This document shows, in pieces, positions 1 to 10,879 of a stretch of 64,000 bases of DNA. The position numbers and the translations under genes were made by a program. The notes under the pieces were generated by a model. That model was given only the letters and a program-made list of their open reading frames with translations. It was not told the origin of the DNA and did no database searches. The stretch comes from Acridotheres tristis (Eukaryota; Chordata; Aves; Passeriformes; Sturnidae), in contig CM072906.1 of NCBI GenBank assembly GCA_037013685.1, positions 1,178,001-1,242,000 on the forward strand. Reading direction: 5' to 3'. Position 1 is the first letter of the stretch. Each line of letters opens with the position of its first letter.

Positions 1-941
1 TTTACCTTTTACACTTGGTTAAAGGAAAAAAAAGTCGCTTTCAGGCTCCTGTCACGACATAGATTCAAAGTTAAGCCACTTGAGCTCAAATGTTTTGAAT
101 CTCTCTGAAAAGAATCCTTATTAAACACCTTTTGCTGCTTCTGCACCTCTGCTCTTATTCCCAGCAGCTGAGGAAACAAATCAATCCAAAGCATCTTCCC
201 CTCTGGGATCCAGCAAAGGGCACAGAAGTGGGAAACACTTTCTGCTTCATTCCCTTGCTGCCTGGGCTTTTTTTTTAAACTTGCAGGAATTACTTAAGGC
301 TAAGGGAGTGAGAAATCATCCTGAAAAATATAAACAGGGAGGAGGGAAAGTACATGCACACAGGGAAGGAATAGAGAAGGATTACAAGGGACAAGGGCAA
401 GGAAAAGTTTTCCATCATGCCATTCAATGCAGAAGGAATCCAGGAGGAATCCTGGAGAAGGATTAACAAGCCAGAGGACTTGTGTGTCGTTCTGTAGGGA
501 TGGACATTCCCCTGTCAGTGCCCCCCTGTGTGTGGACACACACATTTAGAGAGCTGGGGAATTCCAGCTTGGAAATTCTTTTCAGGCCTGGATTTCTCCT
601 GACTCTCAGCTCCATTCCCAGGCTGCCAAGCTGACTGCAGCTTCAGTTAGGGAGGAAGTCTCCCAGGGTGAGAACACGGTGACAAACAGAGTGGAATTCA
701 TCACCAACATTAACCCCTGGTGTCTTTGCCGTGGGACACATCCTGAGGTGCTGTCCCAGGGATGTTTTTCCCAATTGTCCAATGAGCTCCTGTCCTGTCC
801 TGGCTGCACTAACACACTTTAAATCCGGGCTGGCTGTACAATAAATTGGCCTTTTTTCCCCAAGGACTCCGTGTGTGTTGCTGTCCTTTCTCTCTCTTTG
901 CAGCACAGTGACCACACCTGTGACCCAGTCCCTGCACTTAC
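1..941 (-). other. GALNT17: GALNT17 intron, 5' part, downstream of the DxH exon
   Basis: This stretch follows the GTAAGT donor of the exon at 942-1116, and the next exon is not reached. I see mostly unique sequence with moderate GC and no clear mobile element, tandem array or second exon. Assignment to the intron is an inference from the donor site. Confidence 0.8.
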
Positions 942-1116
942 CAGCCAGCAGTGAACTCCACGTGGGCATCAAAGAACCCGGTGACCTGGCCCGTGGCCGC
1001 CTTCCAGCCCTCGATGCGGGCCCGGATCAGCCCCTCCCTCTTCTGGTTCCTCACCACCTTCACCAGCCCCGGGTAGCGTTTGTTGACGTACTCCTCCAGC
1101 GGCGCCTTCAGCTCCT
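942..1116 (-). CDS. GALNT17: GALNT17 internal coding exon with the DxH metal-binding motif (175 bp)
   Basis: This exon encodes 57 whole codons (ELKAPLEEYV to HVEFTAG) plus two split codons. On the minus strand the acceptor ends in CCCCAG at 1117-1122 and the donor reads GTAAGT at 941-936, both canonical. It starts with two bases (AG) that complete the Glu codon begun by the exon at 10713-10879, and it ends with TG of a Trp codon, which needs a G from the next exon outside the window. The peptide is the middle of the GT-A fold of family GT27. The segment GLIRARIEGWKAATG is followed by FFDAHVEF, whose Asp-Ala-His is the DxH motif that coordinates Mn2+ and UDP-GalNAc in active family members. 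The wording fits GALNT17 better than GALNT9 or GALNT18. The product should be a Golgi type II membrane protein, and this brain-enriched subfamily has weak or undetected transferase activity in other vertebrates. A sense-oriented LTR ends 54 bases upstream of the acceptor. Confidence 0.93.
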
Positions 1117-1170
1117 CTGGGGACAAGGACACAGAGTGGGACAGGGACACAGCTCCCACCTGACACCAAC

Positions 1171-1882
1171 TGTCTGAGGTTACAGCACAGGATGTGACAG
1201 CAGTTTGTATTGTGTCACCATGTGCTAACCCAGCTGGGGCAGTGATCCTGATCTCTGTGGAGATATCCTCTGCTAATGGGCCATGTGTTAACCCAGCTGG
1301 GGCAGTGTTCTTTATCTTCCCACAGCCCATCCTCCCTCCAGGAGATCTCTCCTGTCCATGGCCATGCAGTCCCAGGGCAGGGCTGATCAAATTCCATCAT
1401 CCCATTGGGAGATGCTCCAGCCAGGGGCAGGAGCCAAACATTTCCTACCCAGATCAAAGGGGAGATTTGGAACAGCAGAGCAGCCTTTTCCCACTGGATC
1501 CCAGAGGAAAACCAGAGCCTTGCACATCATCCCTGGAGCTTTGGAGGAAAAGTGCACCTTGTGCAGGAGCCCTGCTCCAGCAGAACCACATCTGTCCCTG
1601 CAGGAGGATGCAGCCACCATGGAATGGCACTGCACCAACCCTGACTGACTGACGGGGGCACCTTGGATTCTGACTCTGGCAGTGCTTTGGGTTTGTTCTC
1701 TGTAATACTGGATTTCTATTTTAATTTTCCTAGTAAAGAACTGTTATTCCTATTCCCATATCTTTGCCTGAGAGCCCCTTAACTTCAAAATTATAATAAT
1801 TTGGAGGGAGGGGATTTACATTTTCCATTTCAAGAGAGGCTCCTGCCTTTCTTAGCAGACACCTGTCTGTCAAACCAGGACA
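1171..1882 (-). mobile_element. Passerine-type endogenous retrovirus LTR, apparently solo (712 bp)
   Basis: Read on the minus strand it begins TGTCCTGGTTTGACAG at 1882 and ends CCTCAGACA at 1171, so it has TG...CA termini. The first 155 bases match the start of the LTR at 58047, sharing AATTATTATAATTTTGAA, GGGGCTCTCAGG, AAGATATG and GTTCTTTACTAG. The flanks CCAAC (1166-1170) and CAAAC (1883-1887) could be a 5-bp target duplication with one mismatch. No internal retroviral sequence follows. Near its 3' end it holds two copies, 63 bp apart, of a motif centred on AACCCAGCTGGGGCAGTG (plus strand, from about 1219 and 1282). The family name is not assigned. The 5' boundary is firm; the 3' boundary is less so. 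Confidence 0.7.
1219..1306. repeat. Two-copy direct repeat inside the LTR (63-bp spacing)
   Basis: The segment CATGTGCTAACCCAGCTG starting at 1219 recurs with one change at 1282, and both copies continue into GGGGCAGTG. The intervening bases do not repeat well. It is an internal feature of the LTR rather than a separate element. Confidence 0.75.
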
Positions 1883-2847
1883 CAAACCCACCGTGGGCAG
1901 GGACTGCAGCAGGATCACTGGGGCCAACACCCCTGCACCCATTGGGAGGGACACAACCACCAGGGGGGTCCATCCAGGGACCCAGTGCAGCCCACACAGA
2001 AGAGGTTCAGGGTGGCCCAGGACGTTGCTGTTGGACCAGTGAGGAGCCCAGGGGCCACCTCAGAGGCCAAGGGCAGGGAGGGGAACTTACACCCCTCTGC
2101 ACTAAAGGAAACAGGCTGAAACACAAAGACAGATGTAACCCATGGACAGCAAACAGCAACACTCTGAACTCCTGATGGAGGTGTGAGCTGAATGCACTGC
2201 TAGAAATGCTTCAAAACCCACCCGAAGTGACCCAAACTACATCAAAACCATGTCTGAGCTTCACTGCCCTCTTCATTCAGCCTCACCACTACAGCCTTGG
2301 CACTTGCTGTTTGTTTTGCCACCAGAAAAGCAGAAATTCCCCTTGCTTTTGTGAGGGCATGAAAGGGATTCTGGCTTTGTTCAGAAGATGCTCCCACCAC
2401 GTATCTCGTGTTCAGTGCAGCTCATTTCCCTCTGTGTGTGCAGTGCCTGAGACCCTCAGGGACCTGCAGCCCTCAGCCACCCCCACCTCAGAATCCCTCC
2501 AGAGTACAAGACCTGAGCATAAAGGACACAGAGGGCTTTGAAGGTGGAAGCAGATGGAAGGTTACAACAAAGGATAAACACAAGTGTGTTCTTCCAGCCC
2601 TTTGGAAAAGTGCCAGCTCTCTGCCAGAGAAACCTTGGTCCTCTCAGTGCCTCTTGCACCAGCTCCATGCACAAAGGTGTGCTGGAGAGAGGAGCTCTAA
2701 AAGCTCAGCAAAGCCACTGGGCACCAACACAAACTCTCAACACCATGAAAGCAGTTCCTTAAAGTATCTTTCATCCCTATGAGACTTCAGACAGCAGAAA
2801 ATTAATATATGATCTGTGACCTCAAATTGTAGTCTACTACCCTTCAC

Positions 2848-2849
<2 letters not shown>

Positions 2850-2883
<34 letters not shown>
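2850..2883. repeat. (CT)n microsatellite
   Basis: An uninterrupted run of about 16 CT dinucleotides on the plus strand, reading (GA)n in the gene's sense. It ends at CCAGGACAG. Confidence 0.97.
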
Positions 2884-2884
<1 letters not shown>

Positions 2885-4282
2885 GGACAGAAAATAAAGA
2901 GGGGAAAAAAAGTCACCATTAATCATCCACATGATAAAATCCTCGAGACACATGAGCACACGTGAGGTCCCACATGAAGAAAACACACAATGGAGAGCAA
3001 AGGAGTAAACAGCAAGTCTCATCTGCTTTGAAATCTTCAAAGGAAAAGGATTATCTGTTCCCTTCCCTGCCACGCCTCCTTCCAGGCACAGCAAATGTGC
3101 TTTCTCCACACTGCCTTTCTGGGATGCTTCCCCTCACATCTCCATTTCCCCAAAGTCTCCTTTCTCTTTTATGCTGAAATGGGAATAAAAAGAATAAAGC
3201 AAATGAGCCCCTTCCTCAATTCAAAGCATCTGCATCACACACATCCATAACTCAGCAACTTCCATTTCATGCTGAGCCACTCAGAGCAAAACCAGGGTTT
3301 TATGGAGACAACAACTCTCCCAAATGGTTTTAAGGAGACAAAGACACCGATTTTTTCGACAGATGAAGCCCCACAAGCACAGCACTTGGCATCTCACGTG
3401 GCTTTGGCAGCAGGTAAGTCATTAATGCAGCAGACCACTGCACCAGGGAGTGATTAAAACAACTTTCACACTGGAGATGGAATCTCAGCAGAAGGAAAAC
3501 GTGAGAACTCCCCTGGGGAATCGTCTGAGCAGCTGAAAGCAGAGCAAAGCCCCAGTGAAACAGAAGAGCAGCAATGTCCCAGCTCACAGCAGCACAGGGA
3601 GAGACCCCTGAGCCCACTCTGCTGTGTGACAGCAGCTCCCCAGAATGTCCCCAGGCAGCCACAGCCACTCCTGTCCTGTGCCCTGGGTGCCACAGGGGCA
3701 CAGGGACCTGCTGGCAGCACGGGGCCAGAGCAGCACCAGGGGATGGCACAGGGGGTGTGGAAGGTGCCATGGCTGGCACCACTCTGACCCTGGTCACTGG
3801 CAGAGCAGGGCCCTGTCCTGCCCACAGTGTGGGACACAGCTGTCCCCAGGGGGCTGCTGCCCACCTGGAGCAACACTCCAGAGACACAAGGCCTGGCCAG
3901 CAGTGGGGAATGCAGTTCCAGGCCCTCTCTGCACTAAGGGATTCCTGCACAGCCTCACACAGGTTGCCAGGTTTGCTCCCTGCCTCTGCTCGTTCTGGCT
4001 CAGCACACAGCACACAGCTTCTGGGGAGAACTGACATTCCTTCCATGCCTAATGGAGCAGCCCTAATGGAGAGGATGGCACTGAGCTGGGCCAGCCTCAC
4101 CCTTCTGAGCTGTCCTGCAGCTCTGAGAGGAGAGAGCACAGAGCACAGCACTGCTCTGATACCATGACACACATCCCTGGCACTCAGAAGGGCTGGGCTC
4201 TGTATTTCATACATCCAGTACATCCAGAAGTGCACAAGTGGAAAATCCAGGGTTGGGTAACAAAGTGAAATGCCAGTCTCCA

Positions 4283-4400
4283 GGAATCTCACAATGGTTT
4301 GGGATAAAGCTCATCTCATTCCACCCCTTGCCATGAGCAGGGACACCCTCCATAACCCAGAGTGCTCCAAGCCTTGTCCAACCTGGCCTTGGACAATGAA
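4283..4400 (-). mobile_element. CR1 LINE 3'-end fragment
   Basis: The plus strand reads as the reverse complement of the common avian CR1 tail: a degraded CACAATGG...GGGATAAAGCTCATCTC start, then GCCATGAGCAGGGACACC, GTGCTCCAAGCC and GGCCTTGGACA. It is 5' truncated and diverged. Confidence 0.75.
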
Positions 4401-6299
4401 ATTCTCTGGGAAACTCCTATTCAAGGATCCCATGAGCCCTGGCCCAGGTCCCCCCTTGTCAATGAGCAGGGCTGATGTAGCTGTGTGGAAAAGCATCAGT
4501 GGAACCCCAGTGTCTGCACAGCTGCACTGGCACAGCTCCTCTGCTCCTGGGGATGCTGATCCCGTGGGACCAGATGTGCTCAAACCTCTGGAAACCACCA
4601 TTGACTCACCAATCTCATCCCAATCCACGTCAGGTGAAGTTATCCCTGATTTTACCCCACGTTTCCCTCAGTGAGCAGTTGCTGAGTGCCCAGCACTGTC
4701 AGAACAGCCAGCTCCAGCCTCAGGAGCTGCAGAGCTGCTGCTGACCTTGAAGCTGCTCCCCTGTCCTGTCAGCTCAGGAAATGTTTCCTCCCCAGCTGAG
4801 GCACCTTCACAGCAGGTCCCAGCTCCACCTGCAAGGTTGGGAGGCCTGGAATAGAATGCCAGGGATTTGTGACTTGCACTGAGGGACAGCAGCACAGGGC
4901 AGCTGTCACACCAAGGGCCAGCCTGGCCCTTGGATCTGCTCCCCACAAACCACAGCAGGGACAAAGCATCTCCAGCTCGGGGATCTCGCTGCCATTGCCA
5001 GCTCTGCCTGGCACAGGGCTGGCAGTGAGAGCACCCACGAGATCCTGAGCCAGGATAACCAGCCTGGTGCTCAGAAATTGGGACTCAGATGTGAAGGAGG
5101 TCATGAGCCAGGATGGGAGCAGAGCAGTGGCCCCAGCTCCCTTCATCCTCCCTAACCACAGGAGCATTCCTTCAGGCTTGCACTCCTGAGGATTCCAGTG
5201 GTGGATCCACAGGGGCTGCACAACCAGGAATTCACTCCAATCCAACACTGCCCCATTGCTCTCCTCCCACACACACTCAAGGCAGCTGGAGCCCCTCTCA
5301 GAGCACACCCCCAGCATCCCTGTTCATTCAGGATGCAGTCTGGGAGGGTTTAATCTCTGCTGTTTCATGAGCTGCTTCCTGGTAAGATTTGCAGAGAGAA
5401 ACGCTCCTGAAAATTCCAAAAGGTTCCATTTCAATCCTGCCTTTTGTTCTCCATCTGTCCCTATTGATCTTCTCTGAAGGGCAAGTCCAAAGAACTTGAA
5501 TTCAGTGGACCTGGTGCTCCATTAAAAACCCCAGCTGCAATGACTTATGTTACCTATTACAAACTGTTTTGTCACCTACACGAGCTGGGAAATGGGACTG
5601 CCAGGGAAATGGAAGCACCTGATGCCAAGGAAAGCAACCCCACCACAGACATCAGCCCAACTGCAAGCACAGAAACATCCACTGCTCCATCCCCACCCCA
5701 AATCCTGCCCAAACCTCTCCACATCCCGTGGTAGCCCCCAGAAGTAAAGGTGGGAGCTGGCTGTAGCCACACAGAGAAAGGAGCAAAGAGCAGCAGCACC
5801 AGAGAAACGGGAGGAATCACCAAGAGCAGGGAATTCTTTGTGCAGCACTGGCCAGGTGGTCCCTGGGAAAGGACCACACCTCCTCCACACCCCTAAGGAA
5901 AACATCCTTGTGTGTGCCAGGCTCAGATGGGTGGGAAAAGCCTACAGAGACCAAGGTGATAGCAGAAACACTGCAGGGGTCAGGGCTGGCAGTGCTCCAG
6001 TGCCATGGGAGACCCCAGCCACCCTTGTCCCACATTCACACCTGCCTGAAACTCCAATCAGGGCTGGAAATTCTCTGAGAAATCATTAAAACAGCTCCTT
6101 CAACAGGCAATAAAGAAATGTGAACATTTTTCAGGGAGATTCGGAGCCAGGGGAGTCTCTGAAGCTTCTGACCTGCAGCTGGACAAGAGGAAACTGTGAC
6201 ATGGGGAGCAGGGGGTGAATCAGTTCTCACAGGGAAAGCTGGTCCCAGTCAGGGCATGCAGCTCAAGCCTCTGGTCATCTGGTTCAGCAAAAGCCAAAG

Positions 6300-6346
6300 A
6301 GAATCACAGAACACCCTGAGCTGGAAGGGCCAGGAAAATTAATCCA
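6300..6346 (-). mobile_element. Short CR1 3'-tail remnant
   Basis: GAATCACAGAACACCCTGAG followed by CTGGAAGGGCC resembles the reverse complement of the terminal CR1 tail. It is under 50 bp, so the call rests on this signature only. Confidence 0.4.
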
Positions 6347-8914
6347 CAAACACCAGAGATTTATGTCAGAGAGGAGAGGAGTCCTTTTACTTTATTTGAA
6401 TAAAGGGAGAGGCCATGGGACATTCCCCTGGGATCTCTCATATTTTTGGAGGACACAGCCTCCTTTTTATCCCAATTTCCCAACTGCATTTCCCTCTCTC
6501 TTTCCCCATGGGCTGAGGTACTTGAGAGGCACAGACTTCCCAGAACACCTGATACCTGAGATTCCCCTCTGATGTACAACCCTCCCTTTTAATTTTTAAT
6601 TCTTATGGAATTCGTGGTTTTTCCCCCATTGCTTCCTTCATCTTTCAATATCCAATTTCATTTATCAGCAAACCTGCAGTTTGTTTGTAAAGGCAAATCT
6701 CTTTTTCCATTCATCAATCAGTGGAATCCTTCCCATTGTTTCTTTTATCTCTCAGTGCTGGTCTTATCCACCAGCAGATCCACAGCTTGTTTGGAAAGAC
6801 AAATCCGACATTGCTCTCAGAAGGGACCCACAGGGATCCTGGATCCCAACTCCTGTCCTGCACAGATGTCCCAACAAACTCACCCTGTGCTGCTTTTCCC
6901 CACAGAGCCCCAAAAGCCTCGGAGCTGAGCACCAGCGGGACAGCCCAGCTCCAATTAAACACCCACCCATCCTCAGGCTGGAATATTCAGCACTGGGAAA
7001 GGCTGGGATGTGGCTCAGCTCCCTGCAATTCCCCTCTGAGCACGAGCACCCAGCCAGCTCCCAGGAGAGCGAGGCACGGGCACTGCTGCTGCTGGAATGA
7101 GCAAAACAAGCAGGGGATCCCTCGAGTCCCAGGAATTTGCAACGCCGAGGCAAATTACAACCCTGAGCATGTCTGCCCCGGTGTAGCCAGCTCCTTTATG
7201 CAGCCTTTTATCCAAAGGGTTTCCTTTATTCCGAGAGGTTTGCTTTTCAAAGAGATGTTATCCCAGATTAAAAACGCTAAAAGCCACAACAACAACTAAA
7301 AAAAAATAAAAGCAGGTGATGATTAAGCAACAGGCTGAGACAAAGTGTGCAGCTGAGATAACACAGCATCGCAGGGGCACGTGGCTGCATCCTGCAGCAG
7401 CCTGGGAACCTCGTTATCACTCCCGAACACAACCTGCACGCTGCCTTTGCAGTGACAGCCCTGCAACAAGCACAAACAAAAGCAGCCTCCAAAAGAGTCT
7501 TTATGAAGTGTAATGTGCAGCTCAAGGGAGAAGGGGGTTCAAACTACAACTCCCCAAGCTTTCTCCTTCAAGGAGGGATTTTTTTTTCCCGTTACAATAC
7601 ATTGGCATCTTTTATCTATTTACAGCTCAGACATAAAGCATCAGAATGCCGGTGTTCATTAACTTTAATCTCTCACTGCACACTTTTGTCTTGTGCCGTG
7701 CTGTTGTACAACAAAGCTGAGAGCAGGGAGTGTCTAATGAGGTTTCAGAAGCTCTTTGTTCCAGCCTGAAAACCTCACACCAGCACCAGGCTCTGCTCCT
7801 GGCTGCCACAGCTCTACCTGGAGGGCACAGAGCCAGCTGGGCAGGGCAGGTGGCTCTTGCCTCTACCCCTGGGGCTAATCTTAAAACTCGATTTGAAAAT
7901 CTCTGTTAATATTCGGTGCTTTGTTCTTCAGTTACCCAGATTTGCTTTGGTTCCTCTTCCCTCCTGACAAAACTCACCCAAACCCCAGCCAGGGACTGTC
8001 CCGAGCCTTCAGCACCTTCCCCAAAGCTGCTCCTGGTGACCCAGGGGACAGCTCTGGGCTGGGGCACTGCTCCCTGCAGTCAGCCTTCTCTCGGGTGACA
8101 CAGCTGGGCCCCCAAAGGCTTTTCCGGGGCTACAGCCACATCCCCACAGAAATTGTCCCTCACTCCCACAGAGGCTGAAGAAATTCCTTCTTGTTCAATC
8201 ACAGCCTCCAAAGTCACACCCACACAGCCCCATCCTCTGCTTGATCCTCCAGGATTCATCTCTAAATCTGAGAGCTCGTGAGGAACTATTTTCCTGTAAT
8301 TATTTTCCTGTAGAAGCCAAATCTATTTATTATGATGACTTTGTTTGTAATATCCAAAGCATCAACTCTGTGATGTTGCTATTGCTGCTCTAAATTATTG
8401 CCTACCATTAGTGGGAACTGTGTGACAATGTTATTGCCATTAATAATTCCTGGCTGTCACTGCAGCTCCTCGAGGATGCTGAGAGGGAGCACATGGTCCC
8501 AGAGATGCGTTCTGGCTTGTATCATTTCTTTTACATGAGAAAAGTAGATTATTACACGCTTGGGAGGAGCTCTTCATAAACATCTGCCAAGTTACCTCAT
8601 TATCTTCCTTCAAATCCCTCCTTAAAAATCTCATTTGTTATGAGGCCTGCAAAGCCTCAGCAGCAGAACACTGGCATTAACAACTCACCTTCCCAGCTGA
8701 TGGAATCACCTCAGTCCTCACCCCACTCTCCTTGTGTACCTCCATCCCAATGTTTCTGAGGACACAACTCAGGGATGTTCAACCCTCAGCACAGCCCTGG
8801 GCCACCATGAGGGACTCTGGACACTCCTGATTCCAAGCAAAGCACCCTCGGGTGGGATGGGTTTGGGCTCATCTCCCTGCCTCTCCCTCCCTGGTGCTGT
8901 ACAACACTCCAACA

Positions 8915-9050
8915 CAACCCTGGCAGTGTCCCAGGCCAGGCTGGACAGGGCTTGGAGCAGTCTGGGACAGTGGAAGGTGTCCCTGCCCATGGCACTGGAT
9001 GGGCTTTGAGATCCCTTCCAGCCCAAGCATTTCTGGGGTTCTGCGAAACC
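8915..9050 (+). mobile_element. CR1 LINE 3'-end fragment
   Basis: Contains CCAGGCCAGGCTGGACAGGG, CTTGGAGCAGTCTGGGACAG, TGGAAGGTGTCCCTGCCCAT and a degraded tail GATCCCTTCCAGCCC...GGGTTCTGCGAA. This order is the usual CR1 3' end. Confidence 0.85.
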
Positions 9051-10712
9051 CCAGAGCTGGAAGTGCTTGAACACAGTCCAAGCTTTGGGCACCCCTCTGG
9101 CTGCCCTGCCATCCCCCAGCCCAGCAGGGACAAACCCCAGTGGTGCCCTGCAATCCCACGGTGGGTACAGAGATTCCATCCTCACCCTCACCGCCAGGTG
9201 CAGCCCTGGCCTGTGCAAGAGGCAGATGCTTTGGGAAGGATTTGTTTCACTGTCCTGTGCCTTTCCAGTGTCTCCAGAGCACCTGGCTCAGCACCAGCCT
9301 CACAGGGAATGGGGAAGAGGCTGTTCAGAAACACATCCTTTGTGCACAGCAACGAGGCGAGAAGCCCAGTGATTATCACCAGTGGCTTCTCTTTGAAAGA
9401 GTTCTTCTCTTTGCCCCATTAATAGGATAAAATTTGGAGAAGGAGCCTCTCATGCTGGTATTTCAAGCTAGTATTCCAAATCCTGGGAACTGTGAGATGC
9501 CCCAGCAGAAGTTCACCTGCACTGCCCCTTCACCAGCCAAGTGGCTCCAGCTCTGAACTCCCACAGCTTCACCGTGGACACCATCCAAGATTCTGCCCTG
9601 AAGCTGCTGTGACTCCCACCAGCTGAGGAGCTGCCCTCCTGATTCTTTTACTGGCAATTAGAAGTCATCATCTTTCTGTGGTGCTCATTACTGTGGTGTT
9701 TGAGTGCCTATTTTTACAGCCTGAACAGCTCTGTGCACCAGCTCCTCTCCTCACAGACAGAGAACCTCTCAGCTCCCTCTGGAAATGAGCTCTCCACATC
9801 CTGCACCCTGCCCTGCTCTTCCCTCCAATCACAGCATCCACGGCACTCCTTGATTAATTTTTTTCAAATAACATTGAAAGGATGAAAAGGCAGCACAACT
9901 GAAGAAGGCAGTAAACAAAGTCACTTAACTCTTTGCTGTCCTTCATGAGGATTTTAACTGCCCTGATTACATTGTCCAAGTGGATATTGGGAGAAAAAAA
10001 GACCTTGGAAGAAGTTGAGTCTGAAAATGCTTCCTGCAGTTCTGTGTTATCAAAAGCCAGAAGAGAAGGAATGACAACGGTGACTGAGAGCAGGTGGAAC
10101 CAAAGGACACTCGTGTGTAATGTGAGAAACCAAACATCCCCTCCAGGTTGTGGCAGGGCCCGACCTGGACAGGTAGGCTGGGATTATTTCCTCCTCTTCC
10201 TTTTTCCTATTCTAAAACCAGAACTCCAGAAACAAAGGTCTCTGTAGAGCAGCAGCCATCTCTAAGGCCTGGGATGGTATTTTACAACAGGGAAACCAAG
10301 GCACACACAGAGGAAACATCTCAGTTAACACCCCTGGGAGGTGCCAGAACAGAAACCCCTCTGGGCTCCAGGCTCTTATCCTGGCAAATACTGAGAGGTG
10401 CATCTCTGCAACAACTGAAGTATTATTATCAGAAACAAGGATACCCTGAAACCAGAGCTCCTGGATGGTACTGAAGGGAGAGGTCAGATGGCTCTCTGCT
10501 TTCCTTGCAGCTCTCAGCTACATTTTCAAACAACAACTCTCTCAGATGTAACTGTGGTTTGATCCTGCTCCTCACCAGAGAAGCTGCAGAGAACTTTGTG
10601 CCAGCAGCACACCCACCCCCTTACCCCACGTACCCCTGCCCCAAGTCCCCTCCAGGAGATTCCCAGCAATCCAGCCCCTCCTGCTGGAGCTGGGGCTGCC
10701 AGTGCTGCTCAC

Positions 10713-10879
10713 CCTCGTCGCTGTTGTCATCCACCAGGATGATCTCCTTGAGCAGGGGGGCAGGGGTGTGGTTCACAGCGCTGTGCACCGAGCGCAGGAT
10801 CACCGACAGCGCCTCGTTCACAAAGATGAAGATGATGGAGATCTGGGGCAGGTCCTTCCCGTATTTCAGCTCTTTGCAC
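10713..10879 (-). CDS. GALNT17: GALNT17 internal coding exon, start of the catalytic GT-A domain (167 bp)
   Basis: The exon supplies one base finishing a Lys codon, 55 whole codons (CKELKYGKDL to LVDDNSDE) and one base of a Glu codon. The acceptor on the minus strand is TTGCAG at 10885-10880 and the donor is GTGAGC at 10712-10707. The peptide holds the first beta-alpha-beta part of the GT27 nucleotide-sugar-binding domain: SIIFIFVNEALSVILRSVHS, then LLKEIILVDDNSDE, where the Val-Asp-Asp run lies in the UDP-binding fold. An N-H-T sequon is present, but Pro follows the Thr, so glycosylation may be poor. The exon joins in frame to those at 33407-33590 and 942-1116, which gives D-E-E-E-L-K across the downstream junction. 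Compared with the human protein as I recall it, Gly in KYGKDL and Ala-Pro in HTPAPLL look like substitutions; this needs an alignment. Confidence 0.95.

Larger units (their letters stand above)
1117..10712 (-). other. GALNT17: GALNT17 intron of 9,596 bp between the two downstream exons
   Basis: Bounded by the GTGAGC donor at 10712 and the CCCCAG acceptor at 1117. It holds an LTR (1171-1882), a CT microsatellite near 2.86 kb and CR1 pieces at 4.3, 6.3 and 8.9 kb. From 1883 to 4282 and from 4400 to 8914 I see mostly unique sequence, GC-rich around 3.6-4.0 kb and AT-richer around 7.2-8.7 kb. From 9050 to 10712 nothing recognisable is present. Confidence 0.85.

Noticed and set aside
3330..4292. 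A 320-codon frame on the minus strand
   Set aside because: Begins in a CR1 fragment and continues through GC-rich intron, with no recognisable domain and no conserved-looking composition; long frames by chance are common in such DNA.
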